Source: Alphaproteobacteria bacterium (GTDB taxonomy: Bacteria; Pseudomonadota; Alphaproteobacteria; Rhizobiales; Xanthobacteraceae). Taken from it: DNA of 64,000 bases. Shown in pieces: positions 60,458 through 64,000 of the stretch; the first letter of the stretch is position 1; each line of letters starts with the position of its first letter. Location of the stretch: contig VAZV01000144.1 of assembly GCA_005884765.1 (NCBI GenBank), positions 60,841 through 124,840 of the forward strand, given 5' to 3'. The notes below the pieces were generated by a model, which saw only the letters and a program-made list of their open reading frames with translations, ran no database searches and was not told where the DNA came from. The translations under genes and the position numbers were made by a program.

Positions 60458-63219
60458 GAATTCTTCGGCAGTTTCGCCTTCAGTGCGTAGAGCGCTTCCA
60501 GAGCCTCGCGCGGCGACATCTCGTCCGGATGCAGGGCCTTGACGGCTTCAACTAATTTTTCCGCTTCGCTCGCTGGTGCGGGCTCGGCGCCGGCGCGCGA
60601 GGGTACCGCGAACAGCGGCAGGTCGTCAGCCAAAGCCCGCGCGGTCTGGCCGCGGTCCTGCGCCTCGAGTTTGGCGAGCACCGATTTGGCGCGGGCGATC
60701 ACCGGCGGCGGCAGGCCGGCAAGCTTGGCCACCTGGATGCCGTAGGAACGGTCGGCCGAGCCGGGCAGCACCTCGTGCAGGAACACCACGTCGCCCTGCC
60801 ATTCCTTGACGCGCACAGTGGCGTTGAACATCCGCGTCAGTTTTGCCGACAGCGCGGTCAGCTCGTGGTAGTGAGTGGCGAACAGCGTGCGGCAACGGTT
60901 GCTCTCGTGCAAATGCTCGATCGCCGCCCAGGCGATCGACAACCCGTCGAAGGTCGCGGTGCCCCGCCCAATTTCATCCAGGATCACCAGCGAGCGTTCG
61001 CTGGCCTGGTTGAGGATGACGGCCGTCTCCACCATCTCGACCATGAAGGTGGAACGGCCGCGCGCCAGGTCATCGGCGGCACCGACCCGCGAGAACAGCC
61101 GGTCGACGATGCCGATCCGGGCGCGCGCCGCCGGCACATAGCTTCCGATCTGCGCCAGCAGCGCGATCAGTGCATTCTGGCGCAGGAAAGTCGATTTGCC
61201 GGCCATGTTCGGACCGGTGATCAGCCAGATCTGGCCTGCCCCCGCCCTACCCTCCCCCGCAAGCGGCGGAGGGTAGGGTGGGGGTACCGGGGAAAGATCG
61301 CAGGCGTTGGCGATGAAGGGCTGGCCGTTGCGCTTCAGCGCCTGTTCGACCACGGGATGCCGGCCGCCTTCGATGGCAAAGCCCAGGGAAGCATCGACCT
61401 CGGGCCGCACGTAATGGTCGTCGACTGCCAGCTTGGCGAGCGCAGTCGCGACGTCGAGCCGCGCAAAGGCAAGCGCCGCGTTGCGGAGATCGTCGCTGGT
61501 GGCCAGCGCGTTTGCGGCGAGCCGCTCGAAGATCTCCAGCTCCAGGCCGAGCGCGCGATCGCCTGCGTTGGCGATCCTGGCTTCGATCTCGCCGAGTTCT
61601 GCCGTGGTGAAGCGGATTTGTCCTGCCAGCGTCTGGCGATGGATGAAGGTCGCGTTCATGGGCGGCGCCATCAATTTGTCGCCGTGCTGCGCGGTCACCT
61701 CGACGAAATAGCCGAGCACATTGTTGTGCCGGATTTTCAAGCCCCGAATGCCGGTGTCATCGGCGTAGCGCGCCTGCATCGCCGCGACGACGAGGCGCGA
61801 GGCGTCCCGCAAATTGCGGGCCTCATCCAGCGCGGCCTCATAGCCTTCGCGCACGAAGCCGCCGTCGCGCTTGATCAGCGGCAGCGGGTCCGAAAGCGCG
61901 CGCTCGAACTCGCGCGCCAATTCGCGTGAAGGCTTGCGCAGCGCCGCCATGACGTCGGTGATTTCCTGCGGCGGACGGTCAAGCTGGTCGAGCCTGCTCA
62001 GCGCCTGATCGGCCGCGATGATGCCGTCGCGTAGTCCTGCGAGATCGCGCGGGCCGCCGCGCCCGACCGATAATCGCGCCAGCGCGCGCGACATGTCGGG
62101 CGCGCCGCGCAGGATGCTGCGGATATCCTCGCGCGTCGCGCTGTCGGCGACGAAAGCACTGACGGCATCGAGCCGCCGCGCGATTCCCGCGGCTTCGGTC
62201 AGCGGCGCCGCCAGCCGTTGGGCGAGGAGCCGCGATCCTGCCGGCGTCACGGTGCAATCGATGGCATCGAGCAGCGAGCCGCGCCGCTCGCCGGTAAGCG
62301 TGCGCGTCAGTTCGAGATTGGCGCGGGTCGCGGGATCGATCGCCATCGTGGTGCCGGCGGCCTCGCGTGCCGGCGGCGACAGCGGCGGGCGTTTGCCGAC
62401 TTGCGTGCGATCGATATAGGTGACGGCGGCGGCCGCAGCGGTCGCTTCCAGCCGCGACATCGCGGAAAGCCCGTCCATGGTCGCGACCGCAAAATAATCG
62501 CACAGCCGCCGCTCGGCGGTCGCACTATCGAAGACATCGCGGGTCAGCGGCGTCACCGCCGGCAATTCGCGCAACAGAGGACCGAACTCCGGATCGCCGT
62601 AGAGCGCGTCGGTGACGATGGCCTCATTGGGATTGATGCGCGACAGCGTCGCTGCAAGTTCGCCGCCGGCGCATTCGGTGACCATGAATTCCGAGGTTGA
62701 GATGTCGATCCAGGCAAGGCCGATGCGGTCGCCGCCGCTTGATGCCCGCGCCCTCGCAATCGCCAGCAGATAATTGTTGGCTCTCGCGTCCAGCAGCGTA
62801 TCTTCGGTGAGCGTGCCGGGGGTGACCAGCCGCACCACGTCGCGCCGTACCACGCTCTTGTTGCCGCGGGCGCGCGCCGCCGCTGGGTCTTCCATCTGCT
62901 CGCACACCGCAACGCGGTGGCCTTGCGCGATCAGGCGATGCAGATAGTCGTCGGAGCGCTCGACCGGCACGCCGCACATCGGGATATCCATGCCCTGATG
63001 CTTGCCGCGCTTGGTCAGCATGATGCCAAGCGCCTTTGAGGCGATTTCGGCGTCCTCGAAGAACAATTCGTAGAAGTCGCCCATCCGGTAGAACAGCAGC
63101 AGGCCCGGATTGGCGGCCTTGATCTCGAGGTATTGTTCCATCATCGGCGTGACGCGCGCCGCTGTCTCGGCAGGCTCCGCGGCGTCGGGCGGCACGGGAA
63201 TGGATGGCTGGATTTTCAT
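60454..63219 (-). CDS. mutS: DNA mismatch repair protein MutS
   Basis: This 921-residue MutS recognises base mismatches through its N-terminal domain ([16 protein letters not shown], with Phe and Glu of the FxE mismatch-reading motif). The ATPase has Walker [19 protein letters not shown], Walker [11 protein letters not shown] and HYHEL. The start is taken as the ATG at 63219 ([10 protein letters not shown]); a TTG at 63231 is also in frame. A palindromic repeat (61239-61284) is inserted in frame just before the ATPase core, coding a Pro/Gly-rich linker. The C-terminus ends in a repeat-supplied stop. glnD lies about 4.7 kb away on the same strand. Confidence 0.95.
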   Translation of the reverse strand: MKIQPSIPVPPDAAEPAETAARVTPMMEQYLEIKAANPGLLLFYRMGDFYELFFEDAEIASKALGIMLTKRGKHQGMDIPMCGVPVERSDDYLHRLIAQGHRVAVCEQMEDPAAARARGNKSVVRRDVVRLVTPGTLTEDTLLDARANNYLLAIARARASSGGDRIGLAWIDISTSEFMVTECAGGELAATLSRINPNEAIVTDALYGDPEFGPLLRELPAVTPLTRDVFDSATAERRLCDYFAVATMDGLSAMSRLEATAAAAAVTYIDRTQVGKRPPLSPPAREAAGTTMAIDPATRANLELTRTLTGERRGSLLDAIDCTVTPAGSRLLAQRLAAPLTEAAGIARRLDAVSAFVADSATREDIRSILRGAPDMSRALARLSVGRGGPRDLAGLRDGIIAADQALSRLDQLDRPPQEITDVMAALRKPSRELAREFERALSDPLPLIKRDGGFVREGYEAALDEARNLRDASRLVVAAMQARYADDTGIRGLKIRHNNVLGYFVEVTAQHGDKLMAPPMNATFIHRQTLAGQIRFTTAELGEIEARIANAGDRALGLELEIFERLAANALATSDDLRNAALAFARLDVATALAKLAVDDHYVRPEVDASLGFAIEGGRHPVVEQALKRNGQPFIANACDLSPVPPPYPPPLAGEGRAGAGQIWLITGPNMAGKSTFLRQNALIALLAQIGSYVPAARARIGIVDRLFSRVGAADDLARGRSTFMVEMVETAVILNQASERSLVILDEIGRGTATFDGLSIAWAAIEHLHESNRCRTLFATHYHELTALSAKLTRMFNATVRVKEWQGDVVFLHEVLPGSADRSYGIQVAKLAGLPPPVIARAKSVLAKLEAQDRGQTARALADDLPLFAVPSRAGAEPAPASEAEKLVEAVKALHPDEMSPREALEALYALKAKLPKNS
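61239..61284. repeat. Palindromic repeat inserted in frame in mutS
   Basis: Two 22-bp arms (61239-61260 and 61263-61284) are inverted repeats with two mismatches. The core is CCCTACCCTCC and GGAGGGTAGGG around CGCAAGCG. On the minus strand it codes [17 protein letters not shown], a linker between the clamp/core and the P-loop. Confidence 0.8.
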
Positions 63220-63453
63220 CGGCTTTTGCAAACTACAAAACTTTGGCCCCGGGTCCTATTCCTTTGCCGTGGCAAGCCGCGTTTTCCACGCCCCAGGCGG
63301 GCCGTCATGCAGCCGAGCGGGCATATCCGCCCTCACGCGAATGCGCCAGCCGAAACGCAAGCCATCAATTGACCTGCCGCGAGGCCGCTCCTAAAACCCG
63401 TTATAAATTCGGTTATTCAACGTGGGAAAAACGCGGCGTTCGGGAGGAAATCA

Positions 63454-64000
<547 letters not shown>

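Overview
The window is high-GC DNA with the gene content of a Bradyrhizobium-like alphaproteobacterium (order Hyphomicrobiales, Nitrobacteraceae). Pointers are a RegS/RegR-type redox two-component pair, GlnD, an intracellular PHA depolymerase with a cysteine lipase box, a beta-ketoadipyl-CoA thiolase (pcaF) cut by the right edge, many ABC solute-binding proteins, and several families of palindromic interspersed repeats. The species assignment is inference from gene content; no 16S rRNA gene is present.

Layout. 1-6.3 kb: small stress and regulatory genes (GNAT, GFA-family protein, AraC regulator, DUF1127 pair, DUF1697) and a coupled alcohol dehydrogenase / aminoglycoside-phosphotransferase-AAA kinase pair. 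6.3-10.9 kb: a decaying patch with a frameshifted membrane protein, remnants including a HigA-like antitoxin, and an operon (SDR, DoxX, hydrolase, TetR) whose first gene is broken by several frameshifts; a phased double palindrome and a promoter sit in the divergent region. 10.9-17.8 kb: tRNA-Arg(CCG), a YccF protein, two GGDEF-EAL proteins and an HWE-type histidine kinase. 17.9-32.9 kb: metabolic genes (SDR, P450, LLM flavin oxidoreductase, methyltransferase, ATP-grasp, MFS exporter, PHB-depolymerase-type esterase, metallo-hydrolase), two convergent GH13 enzymes that overlap by 208 bp, and mmcB.

33-40.5 kb is a signalling block. A DUF3365/Tll0287-like sensor gene has apparently lost its heme-binding segment. 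It is followed by a hybrid kinase with two receiver domains, a stand-alone receiver, and an unusual protein with two kinase-dimerisation-like hairpins (one without its histidine), no ATPase domain, a receiver and a class III adenylate cyclase. The last looks like a phosphorelay-controlled cAMP synthase. RegR/RegS follow on the opposite strand. 40.6-47.2 kb: an ABC-2 exporter, PHA depolymerase, a YgjP-like metallopeptidase and a PBP1A-type penicillin-binding protein. 47.4-52.9 kb: DUF1330, a branched-chain-amino-acid-type binding protein, DUF1304, a thioesterase, and an alkylation-repair pair (Ada/AlkA fusion plus Ogt). 52.9-64 kb: glnD, an SsuABC-like uptake system without its monooxygenase, OsmC, a membrane protein, mutS and pcaF.

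Repeats stand out: at least three families lie between genes. In several cases a repeat supplies a stop codon (60387-60457 for both flanking genes; 3119-3121 for a DUF1697 gene) or lies in frame inside a gene (61239-61284 in mutS).
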